Source: an uncultured Clostridia bacterium
GTDB lineage: Bacteria; Bacillota; Clostridia; TANB77; CAG-508
Assembly: GCA_947589645.1 (NCBI GenBank)
Contig: CANQCG010000012.1
Location: 1-42,526, forward strand
Direction: 5' to 3'
DNA: 42,526 bases
Position numbers and translations under genes: made by a program. Below are positions 9,064-17,635 of the stretch, piece by piece. The notes beneath the pieces were generated by a model. It was not told the DNA's origin, did no database searches, and saw only the letters and a program-made list of their open reading frames with translations. How positions within the stretch are numbered: position 1 is the first letter of the stretch; the number at the start of each line of letters is the position of its first letter.

Positions 9064-9981
9064 TCATCTTCTTTCTTCCATATCTAATTTGTCTAGTATT
9101 TCTTTAAAATACTTAGGGATGTCTGCCTCTAACTGCATTTCTTTTCCTGTTTTAGGATGTTTAAATTTTATTTTTTGTGCATGTAACATTTGACCTTCTA
9201 CATTAAAATCATTTTTTCCATTTGAATAAGTATAATCTCCTACAACAGGATATCCAATATGTGATAGATGTACTCTAATTTGATGTGTCCTTCCTGTCTC
9301 TATTTTTATCTCTAGTAAAGTATATTTTTCGTATCTTTTTAAGACTTTAAAATGCGTTATTGCATTTTTGCCATCTCTAGTAACTGCCATTTTCTTTCTG
9401 TCTTTTGTACTTCTACCTATAGGCATATTTATCGTTGCCTCATTTTCTTTAACTACTCCCCTAACTAATGCAATATAAGTTTTTTCTACCTCATGATTTT
9501 TTATCTGCTTGCTTAAGTTTATGTGTGAAAAATCATTTTTAGCTACAATCAATATTCCAGAAGTATCTTTATCTAATCTATGAACTATACCTGGTCTAAT
9601 CTCCCCGCCTATACCAGAAAGAGAGTCTTTACAAATTGCCATTATAGCATTTACTAAAGTTCCATCCACATTTCCTATGGCAGGATGTACTACAAGCCCC
9701 TTTGGTTTATTTACTACTATTATATCATCGTCTTCATATATTACTTCTAGAGGAATATTTTGTGCTTTTAATTCTATGTCTTTAGGTTTATTTTCATTTA
9801 TTTCTATTAAATCATTTTCTTGCACTTTATATGATGCTTTTGTAGGTTTTTTGTTTACTAAAATATTTTCTTCTTCAATTAATCTTTGTACAGCTGTCCT
9901 AGATATTTCATTATTTACGCTAGATACATAAGCATCTATTCTTTTTCCTACATCACTACTATTTACTATATATTGTTTCAT
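9064..9981 (-). CDS. RluA/RluD-family 23S rRNA pseudouridine synthase
   Basis: A 305-residue enzyme. The N-terminal S4 domain covers about residues 12-75. The catalytic domain carries PGIVHRLDKDTSG with the nucleophile Asp137, and GRTHQIRVHLSHIGYPVVGD is the conserved C-terminal signature. Length and spacing are typical for RluD-like enzymes, which isomerise uridines in helix 69 of 23S rRNA. The AGGAGA ribosome binding site lies within the last codons of the upstream membrane-protein gene, indicating translational coupling. It is followed 4 bp later by the RsuA/RluB paralogue. Confidence 0.9.
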   Translation of the reverse strand: MKQYIVNSSDVGKRIDAYVSSVNNEISRTAVQRLIEEENILVNKKPTKASYKVQENDLIEINENKPKDIELKAQNIPLEVIYEDDDIIVVNKPKGLVVHPAIGNVDGTLVNAIMAICKDSLSGIGGEIRPGIVHRLDKDTSGILIVAKNDFSHINLSKQIKNHEVEKTYIALVRGVVKENEATINMPIGRSTKDRKKMAVTRDGKNAITHFKVLKRYEKYTLLEIKIETGRTHQIRVHLSHIGYPVVGDYTYSNGKNDFNVEGQMLHAQKIKFKHPKTGKEMQLEADIPKYFKEILDKLDMEERR

Positions 9982-9985
9982 TTAG

Positions 9986-11542
9986 TTATTCTCCTAAAAA
10001 ATCAGTTTGAATTGGTGATTCTTCTATTTTATATACTACAAAATAATCGTCTTCATATAAACAATTATATTTTCCGCGGTTTGTATTTGTAATTACTAAA
10101 TTTATTTTAGAATTTTTACATAATATTAAATGTGTTATTTCATATTTTTCGAAAATATTTTCATAAAATACATTTAAGTTTGATGAATCTATAAAATCCA
10201 TAAATATGTCTCTTCCATCGTCTTTATTGTTTGTTGGTGTATTAAATTCTGGTGCATATAAATCAGCTCTTGAATCTATAAATACTGGTATTCCTTTATA
10301 TAATAAATAACTTCCATAATTATATTCATTAAATAATTTTATTTCATCTAAATTTAGATTTTGCAAAATCCATTCGCTTGCATCAACAGGGTAAGTTGAT
10401 TTATCTACAAATGTGTTTCCATCTTTCTGAAGTATAAAATATACACTTAAAATTACTACTAAAAGTGTAATTAGCGCTATACTTATTTTACTAAATAATA
10501 TTTTTTCTATTATTTGAATTCCATTTTTTTTATAATTTTCTAGTATATCTAATAATAATTTATTTAAAATAATACTTCCTATTAAAAAGAATAAACTTTG
10601 ATGTCTTCTTGAATATAACATTAAAAACATTAGACCACCTAACATAAAAGCATCACTTAATTTTAGTTTTGCTTTTGTAAGCGTCATTATTAATAAAATA
10701 ATTCCAAACGCTGTTAAAGCTTCTACACTATTTATTAATGTGGTTGGAAGATGTTCACTTATATTTGATGTAGTATCTCCTAACATTGTTTTTATTATAT
10801 AATCATATGGTGTAAGACCAAGAGGCGAAAGAAGTCCTGTAAATAAGCAAACTATCATTATTATAATTAAATATTTTACATTTTTATTTAAAGTAACATT
10901 AATTCTTGTAAAAATAACTTTATTATCTAGCTTAGATATTTTAGCTATTATAAATTCGGCTATATATGGCAAATAAAGTATAAAATAGAACCACCATACT
11001 GCAACATGTAAATTAGCAATTAATATTGGTATTAAAATAAGTCCAAAAATATATCTTTTCTTTGGTTTATTTAAAAACATTTCTATAAAATATATTTCAA
11101 AAACAAATAATATATAAGTTACTAATTGTGCTCTTGCCGCAATAAAATCTCTTAATGCATACATTGCAAATAAAGTAATTACAAATGATATTAAAGTATT
11201 TTTAGCAATTTTTTTATTTACTTTAAATAATGTTACTCCTAAAAGTGCTGCTAAAAGAGCTGTTGCCAAATAAATTGCAACAAATGCTCCAGCCTCCCCA
11301 TTAAAAGCTTGTCCCACAGAATAAACTAAATATGTTGCAACATCATATGCCCAATGAGGATAAGTATATGGTAAATCTTCATGCCAAGAAAAAGGGTCTT
11401 GCATGTCGACTCCATTTTCTAATATATGTTTACCAATCGCAATAGTATAATAAGTATCATTTTGCATTGTAATTGGTGAAATTGATATGCAAAATATAAT
11501 TATCAAAATTATTAAAATAATATCTCTTGTTTTTTCTTTCAT
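9986..11542 (-). CDS. Polytopic membrane protein, possible GT-C-type glycosyltransferase
   Basis: A 518-residue protein with about 10-12 hydrophobic segments from residue 8 to about 375, then a soluble C-terminal domain (about 385-515). The N-terminal loop after the first segment contains acidic and aromatic residues (NDTYYTIAIGKHILENG, DPFSWHEDLPYTYPHWAYD). This resembles the first extracytoplasmic loop of GT-C lipid-linked sugar transferases. The C-terminal part has NEYNYGSYLLYKG and FIDSRADLY, seen in uncharacterised membrane proteins of the same general type. I do not recognise a named family, so the enzymatic role is an inference from topology. Its stop codon overlaps the rluD ribosome binding site. 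Confidence 0.6.
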   Translation of the reverse strand: MKEKTRDIILIILIIIFCISISPITMQNDTYYTIAIGKHILENGVDMQDPFSWHEDLPYTYPHWAYDVATYLVYSVGQAFNGEAGAFVAIYLATALLAALLGVTLFKVNKKIAKNTLISFVITLFAMYALRDFIAARAQLVTYILFVFEIYFIEMFLNKPKKRYIFGLILIPILIANLHVAVWWFYFILYLPYIAEFIIAKISKLDNKVIFTRINVTLNKNVKYLIIIMIVCLFTGLLSPLGLTPYDYIIKTMLGDTTSNISEHLPTTLINSVEALTAFGIILLIMTLTKAKLKLSDAFMLGGLMFLMLYSRRHQSLFFLIGSIILNKLLLDILENYKKNGIQIIEKILFSKISIALITLLVVILSVYFILQKDGNTFVDKSTYPVDASEWILQNLNLDEIKLFNEYNYGSYLLYKGIPVFIDSRADLYAPEFNTPTNNKDDGRDIFMDFIDSSNLNVFYENIFEKYEITHLILCKNSKINLVITNTNRGKYNCLYEDDYFVVYKIEESPIQTDFLGE

Positions 11543-11605
11543 TTGTTTTCTTCCTCTCTTACGGAATTATATCATAATAATTAGTAACTTTCTATATAAA
11601 ATTAA

Positions 11606-11634
11606 AAAAGACAGATTTTAAAATCTGCCTCTTT
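11606..11634 (-). terminator. Terminator of ssb
   Basis: CAGATTTTAAAATCTG forms the core of a hairpin flanked by AG and CT. On the minus strand it is followed by TTTTTT, just downstream of the ssb stop codon. Confidence 0.75.
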
Positions 11635-11645
11635 AGTTATCTTTT

Positions 11646-12353
11646 TTAAACTGCTTCTTGATTTGTATTTTCTGATGTTTCTTCTTTTTCATGTCCTGCC
11701 TGATCAATTAATTCTAAGCTACAAATTGAAACTTCATAAGCTACTTTTTGCTCTACTGTTCCATCTTCATATTTTTTCTCGTACATTCTAGATTGAATTC
11801 TTCCTACTATTTTAACTTGAGTTCCAACTTCTAAGTTCTTACAGAATCTAGCATTTCTTCCCCACGCTATTGTAGGTATATAATCAGATTTATTGTACGC
11901 TCTGTTAACCGCTAATAATAAGTCTGCTATTTCTCTTCCAAATGGTGTTTGTCTATAAATAGGCTTTTTACATACATAACCTATTAATACAACTTCATTT
12001 GTTGTCATTTCTTTTTTTACAATTTCGTTTTCTTCAGATGCTTCATCTTCTACTACAGTTTCCACATCTTTTGCAAATACTGTTAAAACTAATTTGTTTT
12101 TCTCGTTTTCATAACTATTGTATGATCTAAATTGTCCTTTTATAAGTAATTTGTTTCCTTCTGTTAACATCTCATCATTTATTAATCTTTCTGATGTTGT
12201 TACAGGTATTATGTCTGAATTTCCACTTAAACGTGGTATAGATAAATTAAATGTATAAAATCTCTCTCCGTAAATTTCATGACTGAATTTTTTTTCTCCA
12301 GTTACTTTCCCAACTAAAGTTAAATAGTTGTTTTCTAAATAATTTGTATCCAA
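11646..12353 (-). CDS. ssb: Single-stranded DNA-binding protein with two OB folds
   Basis: A 235-residue protein with two OB-fold segments. One covers about residues 8-90 (NYLTLVGKVTGEKKF). The other covers about 115-215 (NEVVLIGYVCKKPIYRQTPFGREIADLLLAVNR, PTIAWGRNARFCKNLEVG), and only this second half looks like classical SSB. The C-terminus is acidic and Gln/Asn-rich but lacks the canonical DDDIPF tip. Tandem-OB SSB proteins occur in Clostridia and would bind single-stranded DNA with two domains per chain. The start is TTG at 12353, 7 nt after GGGAGG. It is monocistronic and ends in a hairpin. Confidence 0.8.
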   Translation of the reverse strand: MDTNYLENNYLTLVGKVTGEKKFSHEIYGERFYTFNLSIPRLSGNSDIIPVTTSERLINDEMLTEGNKLLIKGQFRSYNSYENEKNKLVLTVFAKDVETVVEDEASEENEIVKKEMTTNEVVLIGYVCKKPIYRQTPFGREIADLLLAVNRAYNKSDYIPTIAWGRNARFCKNLEVGTQVKIVGRIQSRMYEKKYEDGTVEQKVAYEVSICSLELIDQAGHEKEETSENTNQEAV

Positions 12354-12491
12354 TTTATTTCCTCCCTTTATTTTTATATTCTTGTGTATCTTTTTAGTTT
12401 TTCTTAAATATCTACCTTCTTATTATAACTCATTTTTTTGGTTTTGTCTACATAAAAAGTTAATTTTTTCTAAAATATTTTCATTTTTTTG

Positions 12492-12992
12492 CTATTTTTG
12501 AATACTTTTGTCAGCAATCATATTAATTATGATTATTTTTATTAAAGAATTATATATTTCTTTAGTCCTGTTTTTTTCAAATTCTACTGGAATTTCTTGT
12601 TGTTCAATTATTTCATCATCTAAATTTTTAAAAGCTCTTTGCACACTTATTATTACTTGTGTATCACTTATACTAGAAGCTGTTATTGTTGCCTTTTGCT
12701 TTAGTCCGTAGGTTATTACCTTTATATTCATATCTTTTAAAATATCAACATTAGTATTATTATCCATATTTAAAAGCAAGCATTTCGTATTTTTTAATAT
12801 TTCTAACATATATGTTTTTTTATCTTTTAACTTTTCAAGAGAATCTTGTATAATTATTATTTCAAATTTTATATTTTTAATATTTTCTATACTTTTAGCA
12901 TTTATACAAATTACTTCTGCGTTTACATTTTCTATTTCTTTTTTTATTTGCTCGGTCTGTTTTGTGCTTGCAACTATTCCTATAATAAACAT
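12492..12992 (-). CDS. Uncharacterised protein with a weak Mur-ligase-like segment
   Basis: A 166-residue soluble protein. Alternating short strands and helices in the first 90 residues suggest a Rossmann-like alpha/beta fold (FIIGIVAS, EIIIIQDS, CLLLNMDN). The segment ITYGLKQKATITASSI resembles the opening of the C-terminal domain of Mur-ligase-like proteins, but no ATP-binding loop is present, so it is not an intact ligase. I chose the ATG at 12992, which has AAAGGTGG upstream at 6 nt, over the GTG at 13001 inside that ribosome binding site. Its function is unknown. It lies between the deacetylase and ssb, all on the minus strand. Confidence 0.6.
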   Translation of the reverse strand: MFIIGIVASTKQTEQIKKEIENVNAEVICINAKSIENIKNIKFEIIIIQDSLEKLKDKKTYMLEILKNTKCLLLNMDNNTNVDILKDMNIKVITYGLKQKATITASSISDTQVIISVQRAFKNLDDEIIEQQEIPVEFEKNRTKEIYNSLIKIIIINMIADKSIQK

Positions 12993-13063
12993 ATCTACCA
13001 CCTTTTGTTTTTCATTTATTGTTACCGAACTTTTACTAATTATACTCTTTTAGGCTTATCATA

Positions 13064-13831
13064 TTATTTTTTTATTTGAGTTCCATTATTATTTATTTCA
13101 TAATTTTCTTTATAAATTAAATCTGAAACTGTTACCACTTGAAAACCCTTTTGTTTTATATTTTTAAGTATCATATCTAAACTGTCTGCAGTATGAGCTG
13201 TTCCATTATGACTTAAAATTATATCGCCATTTTGCAAATTATTTCCTATTCTTTTCCACATTTGCTCCCCATTTAATGCTTGATAATCTAATGTATCTTT
13301 GTTCCACTGTATTACATAATAACCATTTTCAAAACCTGCTTTTACCACGGTATCATTATATTCACCATATGGTGCCCTATATAAAGTTGGCTTTTTGCCA
13401 GTAATTTGTTCAATTTTTTGTGAACATTTCTCAATTTCTAATAAATTTTCTTCATATGATAAGTTGCTTACATGTGGGTGTGTATTACTATGGTTTCCTA
13501 TTTCATGACCTGCTTCATATATTTTCTTTACCGCTTCTGCGTTTTTATCAATCCAATCTCCGACCATAAAGAAGGTTATTTTAACATCATTATTTTTTAG
13601 AGTTTTTAATATGTCATCAATATCATCTGCTGACCATGCACAGTTCATTGTAAATGCTACTTTTTTCTCCTCTGTCTCTACATTATATATAGGAAGCTCT
13701 GCCTTTAAATTAGCTGAAGTTTCAATAATATTGCTATTTACTGTTAAATTTGCTATACCAAATAACATTATAACTGTAAGAACAGATACAACATAAGCTA
13801 GTATTTTTTCTTTATTTAATATAATGAACAT
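13064..13831 (-). CDS. Membrane-anchored polysaccharide deacetylase-family protein (CE4)
   Basis: A 255-residue protein with an N-terminal membrane anchor (about residues 10-32) and an extracytoplasmic NodB-type domain. Motif 2 is intact (HSNTHP, His114 and His118 as metal ligands), as is motif 3 (RAPYGEYN). Motif 1, normally TFDDGP, reads TMNCAWS: the catalytic-base Asp position is Asn63 and the metal-ligand Asp position is Cys64. Related clostridial PdaB/YlxY-like proteins also deviate here, so reduced or altered activity on peptidoglycan or another glycan is likely. It starts at ATG 13831 after GGAGG. Confidence 0.85.
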   Translation of the reverse strand: MFIILNKEKILAYVVSVLTVIMLFGIANLTVNSNIIETSANLKAELPIYNVETEEKKVAFTMNCAWSADDIDDILKTLKNNDVKITFFMVGDWIDKNAEAVKKIYEAGHEIGNHSNTHPHVSNLSYEENLLEIEKCSQKIEQITGKKPTLYRAPYGEYNDTVVKAGFENGYYVIQWNKDTLDYQALNGEQMWKRIGNNLQNGDIILSHNGTAHTADSLDMILKNIKQKGFQVVTVSDLIYKENYEINNNGTQIKK

Positions 13832-13843
13832 AAAAATTCCTCC

Positions 13844-13877
13844 TAAAATAAGCTGTTTAATTTATATGCTTATTTTA
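13844..13877 (-). terminator. Hairpin between the SDR and the deacetylase
   Basis: TAAAATAAGC (13844-13853) and GCTTATTTTA (13868-13877) form a 10-bp perfect stem with a 14-nt loop. On the minus strand the T residues are inside the stem and GGAGG of the deacetylase follows at once. It could be a terminator for the cmk-alkD-SDR transcript, or a structure limiting access to that ribosome binding site. Confidence 0.5.
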
Positions 13878-13901
13878 AAAGGAATATGTTTTATAAAATA
13901 T

Positions 13902-14669
13902 TTATCTTTCTCTTTTTCTTTTTTGAGAATAATATACAAATTTACTACTAATAACACTTGGAACAATTTTCGAAGATACCGCAATTAGTTTAATAGTTGC
14001 TCCTGGTATAATTAAAAATTTATTTTTAAACATTTTGTCTATAGTATATTTTGCTACATACTCACTAGTTAATGAAGGTAACTCAAACTTAACTCCTGCA
14101 ACATTATTAAAATTTGTCTTTACTGGTCCTGAGCATAAAACACTAATTTTTACATTAGATTTTTGCTTTCTTAATTCTTCTCTTAAAGATTGTGAAAGTC
14201 TTAATACATATGCTTTTGATGAATAATATGCTGCCATAAGTGGACCTGGTAAAAAGCCAGAAATTGATGCTACATTTAAAATTCTTCCTTTATTTACTTT
14301 TTGCATATCTTGCAAAAATAATTTTGTTAAAATGTGCACAGCCGTAATATTTGTATTTATTAGAGAAATTTCTTTATCTAAATTTGTTTCAGTAATAAAT
14401 CCAAATTCTCCAAAGCCTGCATTATTTATCAAAATATCAATATTTCCAAATTTATTTTTAACTTCTTCATGTAATTTTTTGCAATTTTTGCTATCACTTA
14501 AGTCCATTGGTATAACTGTTACTTCCACTTTTAAATCTTTTTTTAATTCCTCTAATTGTGTCTCGTCTCTTGCAACTATTATTAAATTATACCCTTTGCT
14601 TGCTAAATTTCTTGCAAAGTCTCTTCCTATTCCAGAAGAAGCTCCTGTTATTAAGGCTATTTTATTCAT
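13902..14669 (-). CDS. Short-chain dehydrogenase/reductase
   Basis: A 255-residue classical SDR using NAD(P)H. The cofactor loop is TGASSGIG (residues 8-15), NNAG is at about 86, and the catalytic Ser is in NVASISG with the Tyr-x3-Lys pair in AYYSSKAY. ARDETQ after the second strand suggests NADP(H) preference. It is close to the DltE/YqjQ-like reductases of Firmicutes. The C-terminal 45 residues are hydrophobic and basic, possibly a membrane-associated tail. The substrate is not predictable. The start codon overlaps the end of the AlkD gene by 8 nt, so the two are translationally coupled. Confidence 0.88.
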   Translation of the reverse strand: MNKIALITGASSGIGRDFARNLASKGYNLIIVARDETQLEELKKDLKVEVTVIPMDLSDSKNCKKLHEEVKNKFGNIDILINNAGFGEFGFITETNLDKEISLINTNITAVHILTKLFLQDMQKVNKGRILNVASISGFLPGPLMAAYYSSKAYVLRLSQSLREELRKQKSNVKISVLCSGPVKTNFNNVAGVKFELPSLTSEYVAKYTIDKMFKNKFLIIPGATIKLIAVSSKIVPSVISSKFVYYSQKRKRER

Positions 14670-15363
14670 ATGAATTTACCTTTCTTTTTAAAGTTTTTAT
14701 AAATTCTTTTTCTTCTTTAGTGACTCTGTAAGATTCTATTATTTTCTGAATAGCTTTATTATGTGTAAAATTATCTAATTTATTATTTTTTAAATATTTA
14801 ATTGTTTTATCTTTTTGTTTAATAAAACTAACTGATAAAAGCCATGCTATCGCCATTTGCACATAATATTTATCTGTTTTTATTTTGCTGATATTACTTA
14901 TTACTTTGTCTATATATTTATCATTTAAATAATAATCTAAATACATTACTAAAACAAATCTAACTTGAAATTCATTATTAGAATTTATGTATTGCTCAAG
15001 AAATTCCCATATTGAACTTTGCTCTTTCTTTGCTATCTTTAGTTCACTACAAACAATGTCACACACAGCCCAACTATCAATTTTAGGGATAAATTTTTTT
15101 AAATACTTTTTTGTATCTTGCGCAGAAAGTTTTGACATTCCTATAAGTAAACCTTGTATTACTTTTTCTTCATAAAAATTCAAATCGTCTAATTCTAAAT
15201 ATGCTAAACAATTTTCTTTAGCTAAATCTTTAGCAATTTTTCTTAGTTTAGGGACTTGTACTCCTATAATATTATCTACATTTGGACATAAAGAGCTATG
15301 AAATTCTTTATATTTTAAATCTTGCAACTCATATAATTTTTGTCTTACTTCTTCTTTTATCAT
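14662..15363 (-). CDS. AlkD-like DNA alkylation repair protein
   Basis: A 233-residue all-helical protein of the AlkD family (HEAT-like repeats), DNA glycosylases that remove bulky or cationic alkylated bases without base flipping. The conserved Trp-x3-Asp pair appears in DSWAVCD, and the conserved Arg in EFQVRFVLVMYLDYY; YYVQMAIAWLLS is the typical later helix. It starts at ATG 15363, sharing one base with the cmk stop codon (TAATG). It ends 8 nt inside the SDR gene, so cmk, alkD and the SDR form one tightly coupled operon. Why a repair glycosylase is coupled to cytidylate kinase is not evident. Confidence 0.87.
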   Translation of the reverse strand: MIKEEVRQKLYELQDLKYKEFHSSLCPNVDNIIGVQVPKLRKIAKDLAKENCLAYLELDDLNFYEEKVIQGLLIGMSKLSAQDTKKYLKKFIPKIDSWAVCDIVCSELKIAKKEQSSIWEFLEQYINSNNEFQVRFVLVMYLDYYLNDKYIDKVISNISKIKTDKYYVQMAIAWLLSVSFIKQKDKTIKYLKNNKLDNFTHNKAIQKIIESYRVTKEEKEFIKTLKRKVNSYE

Positions 15364-16049
15364 TAAATTTTTTTACCTTTTCTATTTAATTCTTCCTCAA
15401 TTATTTTTAATACCCTATCTGTTACCTCTTGTATATTTAATTTAGATGAATCAACTAAAATAGCATCTTCTGCTTTTACAAGTGGAGCAACTTCGCGCTC
15501 TGTTTCTAGTTTATTTCTTTCAATTAATGAACTTAATATTTCTTCATATGGTGTATTAAGTCCTCTTTCTGTATTTTGTTTATACCTTCTTTTTGCTCTT
15601 TCTTCAATAGAACAGTCTAAAAATATTTTTACATCTGCATTTGGAAATACTATTGTCCCAATGTCTCTTCCTTCCATAATTATATTTCTATCATCACCCA
15701 TTTTTTGTTGTATTGGGGTTATTTTGTCTCTAACAATTTTTATAGCTGCATATTTTGCAACTGCTGCATCCACTCTTTCAGTTCTAATTTCTTTTGAAAC
15801 ATCTTGTCCATTTAGTAAAACAATTTGTTTTTCTCCTTCTCGTAACAACTGTATGTCTATATGCTCTAAAATTTGTGCTATTTTATCTAATTCTTCTGGC
15901 ATTACATTTTTATTTAAACAGTCTAATGCTACGCATCTATACATTGCACCTGTATCTATATTTACTATTCCTAATTTTTCTGCTACTAATTTTGTAATTG
16001 TTCCTTTTCCACTTCCTGCTGGACCATCAATTGCTATTACTATTCCCAT
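15363..16049 (-). CDS. cmk: Cytidylate kinase
   Basis: A 228-residue NMP kinase that phosphorylates CMP and dCMP with ATP. The P-loop is DGPAGSGKGT (residues 8-17) and DTGAMYRC is the CMP-binding segment. GRDIGTIVFPNADVKIFLD and ERAKRRYKQ carry the conserved Asp and Arg residues of the lid and base-recognition parts. Length is normal. It starts at ATG 16049 after GGAGG and is the first gene of the cmk-alkD-SDR operon. A terminator of the preceding gene lies immediately upstream. Confidence 0.96.
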   Translation of the reverse strand: MGIVIAIDGPAGSGKGTITKLVAEKLGIVNIDTGAMYRCVALDCLNKNVMPEELDKIAQILEHIDIQLLREGEKQIVLLNGQDVSKEIRTERVDAAVAKYAAIKIVRDKITPIQQKMGDDRNIIMEGRDIGTIVFPNADVKIFLDCSIEERAKRRYKQNTERGLNTPYEEILSSLIERNKLETEREVAPLVKAEDAILVDSSKLNIQEVTDRVLKIIEEELNRKGKKI

Positions 16050-16070
16050 TTTATTTTCCTCCTTTTAAAA

Positions 16071-16096
16071 TGCACAATTTGCTTTCAAATTGTGCA
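16071..16096 (-). terminator. Terminator of the phosphodiester glycosidase gene
   Basis: A perfect 11-bp stem, TGCACAATTTG with CAAATTGTGCA, closes a 4-nt loop and is followed by TTTT on the minus strand. It sits between the gene ending at 16113 and the cmk ribosome binding site. Confidence 0.85.
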
Positions 16097-16112
16097 GCTT
16101 TATGTATTATAT

Positions 16113-17414
16113 TTAATTTTCTTCATCATCTTTTAGTATAAATGCTGTTGCTATTTGTCTTGTTCTATGATTTCCACTTGCATCTACTGGATCATTTATA
16201 ATTTTACTATTAAATGTCATTGCACTTGATGTACCACCATCCAAATTTGATGCATTATATGCTCCATAATTTTGCATAATTTCTATTAAATCTTTTATAG
16301 TAGCACCTGGCATTGTTAGTCTTCTACCATCTAATACTAGGAATAATACTACACCATCTTGTCTTTGGCCGATAGCTGTACGTGGTGCAGTTCCCCATCC
16401 ACCATTTCCATAAATTTTGGCTGGTTCTCCATTAACTATTAAAAATGGCCCGAATGTTACAGAATCTCTAATGCCTAAGTTCCTAGCTTGAGCAAGTGTC
16501 ATTTTTCCTAAAACTAATTTATCATTATTATCAAATCCTACTACTCCACCTATCTCCGTAAATTGATTATTTGATATGAACTTTCCTTTTGAAAATATTA
16601 TTCCTAAAGGTGTAGAACCATTTCCATGTGAGCCCTCATCTTGGAAACCACCACCATTAATAGCTATTACAGCATCATTTTGCTTAGATATTTCTGTTAA
16701 ATATTGTCCAGAATTTCCTAAATATTTTGATGTTGCAACTTCTACTTTTGATGGATCATATATTGCTGCTAAATAGCCACTATAACCTTTTCCTGATACT
16801 TTTATTATCCTATAATTTTTACCTTCTGCATATATATTATATTTATCTTTGTCTAAATTCGGCGCAAGTATTTGTTTTTCAAATTCATTTTTGTATTCTA
16901 CAGTTTCTTCTGGAGGCATTATTACAATTAAATCTGTATTTGTCGTTTCGTGTGTATCCTCTATTTTATTTCTACTTAACACTTCATTTATTACGTCTTC
17001 ACTAAAAAACCATTCGGCTAAGTACTTATGTGACATTGTGGTCATAGCTGTTGTTATCCACCAGTCCCTAAATGTTGATATTGGTCCATAAAGCAAAAAT
17101 AATAATGTTAATATTCCTACTATTATTAATATTAATATTGTTATAATTATTTTTAATATTATTGGTGTTTTTTTATTCTTTTTTACTTGTTTCTTAAAAT
17201 CATTTTTTTCTTCTTGTTCTGTTTCTTTTTTAGAGGTTACTTCTACGCTTTTTTGAATATTATTTTCTTCTTGTTTTTTAATTTGACTCTGCGTGGTTTT
17301 TTTCTGCTTTTGTGTAGTATTTTTTGGGTCTTGTTTTGCTTTTTTAGTTTTGGGCTGTGTTACTTTTTTTGTTTTGTTTATTGATTTATTTTTTTCTATT
17401 GTTTTTTCTGCCAA
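16113..17414 (-). CDS. Membrane-anchored phosphodiester glycosidase-family (NAGPA-like) protein
   Basis: A 433-residue protein. Residues 1-75 are a low-complexity cytoplasmic tail rich in Lys, Gln, Thr and Glu. A single membrane segment lies at about 82-110. The outside domain (about 195-430) matches the NAGPA/DUF2233 family: AVIAINGGGFQDEGSHGNG, the GPFLIVNG region, TAIGQRQDG, FLVLDGRR and the active-site-like NLDGGTSSAM. Family members hydrolyse GlcNAc phosphodiester linkages and are linked to cell-surface glycans. It starts at TTG 17414, 7 nt after GGAAG. It is monocistronic, with a promoter candidate at 17460-17488 and a terminator at 16071. Confidence 0.87.
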   Translation of the reverse strand: MAEKTIEKNKSINKTKKVTQPKTKKAKQDPKNTTQKQKKTTQSQIKKQEENNIQKSVEVTSKKETEQEEKNDFKKQVKKNKKTPIILKIIITILILIIVGILTLLFLLYGPISTFRDWWITTAMTTMSHKYLAEWFFSEDVINEVLSRNKIEDTHETTNTDLIVIMPPEETVEYKNEFEKQILAPNLDKDKYNIYAEGKNYRIIKVSGKGYSGYLAAIYDPSKVEVATSKYLGNSGQYLTEISKQNDAVIAINGGGFQDEGSHGNGSTPLGIIFSKGKFISNNQFTEIGGVVGFDNNDKLVLGKMTLAQARNLGIRDSVTFGPFLIVNGEPAKIYGNGGWGTAPRTAIGQRQDGVVLFLVLDGRRLTMPGATIKDLIEIMQNYGAYNASNLDGGTSSAMTFNSKIINDPVDASGNHRTRQIATAFILKDDEEN

Positions 17415-17459
17415 TTTACTGCTTCCTTTCTTTTAACATTTCCCCATATTTTCTTTAGT

Positions 17460-17488
17460 ATTTTAGCATATCTATATTTATTTTACAA
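17460..17488 (-). promoter_or_regulatory. Promoter of the phosphodiester glycosidase gene
   Basis: Read on the minus strand, TTGTAA (17483-17488) and TAAAAT (17460-17465) are 17 bp apart. Confidence 0.5.
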
Positions 17489-17518
17489 GAACTATTAAAT
17501 TTTTAATAATTTTTTTAT

Positions 17519-17559
17519 TATTAACATATAATAGTCTTAAATAATAGCATATGTTAATA
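17519..17559. repeat. Inverted repeat between divergent promoters
   Basis: TATTAACATAT (17519-17529) and its exact complement ATATGTTAATA (17549-17559) are separated by 19 bp. It lies between the glycosidase promoter and the initiator-tRNA promoter and could be an operator for a dimeric regulator. Confidence 0.5.
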
Positions 17560-17591
17560 ACATTTCTTAATACTTTTTTGCATCTATAGTA

Positions 17592-17620
17592 TTGACAATG
17601 AATACACTAAGTAGTATAAT
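17592..17620 (+). promoter_or_regulatory. Consensus promoter of the initiator tRNA gene
   Basis: TTGACA (17592-17597) and TATAAT (17615-17620) are separated by exactly 17 bp, which is fully consensus. Transcription should start some 10 bases before the tRNA. Confidence 0.9.
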
Positions 17621-17635
17621 AATTTTATGATACAT

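Noticed and set aside
13844-13877. A riboswitch upstream of the deacetylase
   Set aside because: Only one simple hairpin is present within a 70-base gap; no conserved aptamer core is visible.
16727-17384. Several plus-strand hydrophobic frames
   Set aside because: They are antisense to the phosphodiester glycosidase gene, whose Lys-rich tail gives Phe/Leu-rich reverse readings.
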